Below, piece by piece: positions 27,242 to 27,473 of a DNA stretch of 27,473 nt. Origin of the DNA: a virus. Location: IMG/VR virus record IMGVR_UViG_3300020213_000099, positions 1 to 27,473 of that record. One strand, 5' to 3'. Position numbers and translations under genes: made by a program. Numbering within the stretch: the first letter of the stretch is position 1; every line of letters begins with the position of its first letter. The notes under the pieces are model-generated. The model was not told where the DNA came from. It saw only the letters and a list, made by a program, of their open reading frames with translations, and did not search any database.

Positions 27242-27473
27242 ATGAATCCCTCCGAACTCCAAACGGCCGACGATATTACAAGGCTTGAGCAGCGACTGAA
27301 CAAACTCGAGCCGCAGGTAGCTACCATACGTTTGCTACTTGGCTCCTTTTTTCGGCGACTTCCTAGAATGGTTTCGATGAACGCGGCAATTGGAGAGATG
27401 GTGTCCAATCACATTGCACTCGCCAACGGCCGTAGTCAGCTCGACGTGGCGAATGAATTTCAAGCAGCTGCAA
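27242..27473 (+). CDS. coiled-coil protein, 3' end outside the window
   Basis: ATG 27242 follows the leader catcttaaacc, the same TTAA-type start as many genes here, and stays open for 77 codons to the right edge. Residues about 9-30 form a coiled coil (DITRLEQRLNKLEPQVATIR), followed by a hydrophobic, basic stretch (LLLGSFFRRLPRMVSM) and a further helix. Too little is present to assign a function. Confidence 0.6.
   Translation, partial: MNPSELQTADDITRLEQRLNKLEPQVATIRLLLGSFFRRLPRMVSMNAAIGEMVSNHIALANGRSQLDVANEFQAAA

Overview
The window reads as part of the genome of a temperate, podovirus-like tailed phage. The parts seen are a lysis cassette, scaffold and major capsid genes, a short-tail set (adaptor-like, repeat-rich appendage and nozzle-like proteins), a tyrosine integrase, a cluster of small DNA-binding regulators, and a recombination/replication block. 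No host housekeeping gene is present. The DNA is GC-rich with GC-rich third codon positions. Many starts, mostly in the structural genes, lack a Shine-Dalgarno sequence and have a short A/T-rich leader (TTAA near the ATG). Some early genes have clear GGAGG sites. I cannot name the host. A Verrucomicrobiota-type host is a weak guess from start-site style and protein flavour only.

Layout. Positions 1-1416 hold a probable lysis region: a membrane/coiled-coil protein, an unknown Cys-rich protein, a holin-like protein, and an inner-membrane spanin-like gene with a lipoprotein gene starting inside it in another frame. Positions 1478-4329 hold a small CxxC protein, an Ala/Pro-rich scaffold candidate and a DUF4043/N4-gp56-like major capsid protein, closed by a clear intrinsic terminator. 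Positions 4425-11963 hold tail and virion genes. Positions 11899-12535 are a two-gene minus-strand unit with a helix-turn-helix protein. Positions 12536-12888 form an attachment region containing the 3' half of a tRNA-Arg(ACG) on the minus strand, flanked by 18-bp repeats. The integrase (12889-14205) and an HTH repressor candidate follow. Because phage genes lie on both sides of the tRNA fragment, it is best read as attP of an unintegrated (or circularly permuted) phage genome.

Positions 14704-16671 are regulatory: a sparse region with a palindrome and a terminator, three ribbon-helix-helix candidates, and a divergent intergenic region with repeated operator-like sites. Positions 16703-20780 carry a long coiled-coil protein, a structured element, a RecT-like annealing protein and a DUF2303 protein. 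Positions 20833-22686 are a chain of small genes coupled by ATGA/GTGA overlaps. Positions 22801-25501 include a RuvC-like resolvase, a truncated ASCH-type gene and a Cas4/RecB-like nuclease with an iron-sulphur cysteine pattern, which could supply ends to the RecT-like protein. Positions 25668-26606 encode a replication initiator with phased 33-bp iterons inside the gene, much like the lambda O/ori arrangement. The last 0.9 kb contains two large inverted repeats built from GTGACG-type motifs around an A/T-rich tract, then a coiled-coil gene running off the right edge.

Terminase, portal, endolysin and replicative helicase genes are not seen and presumably lie outside the window.
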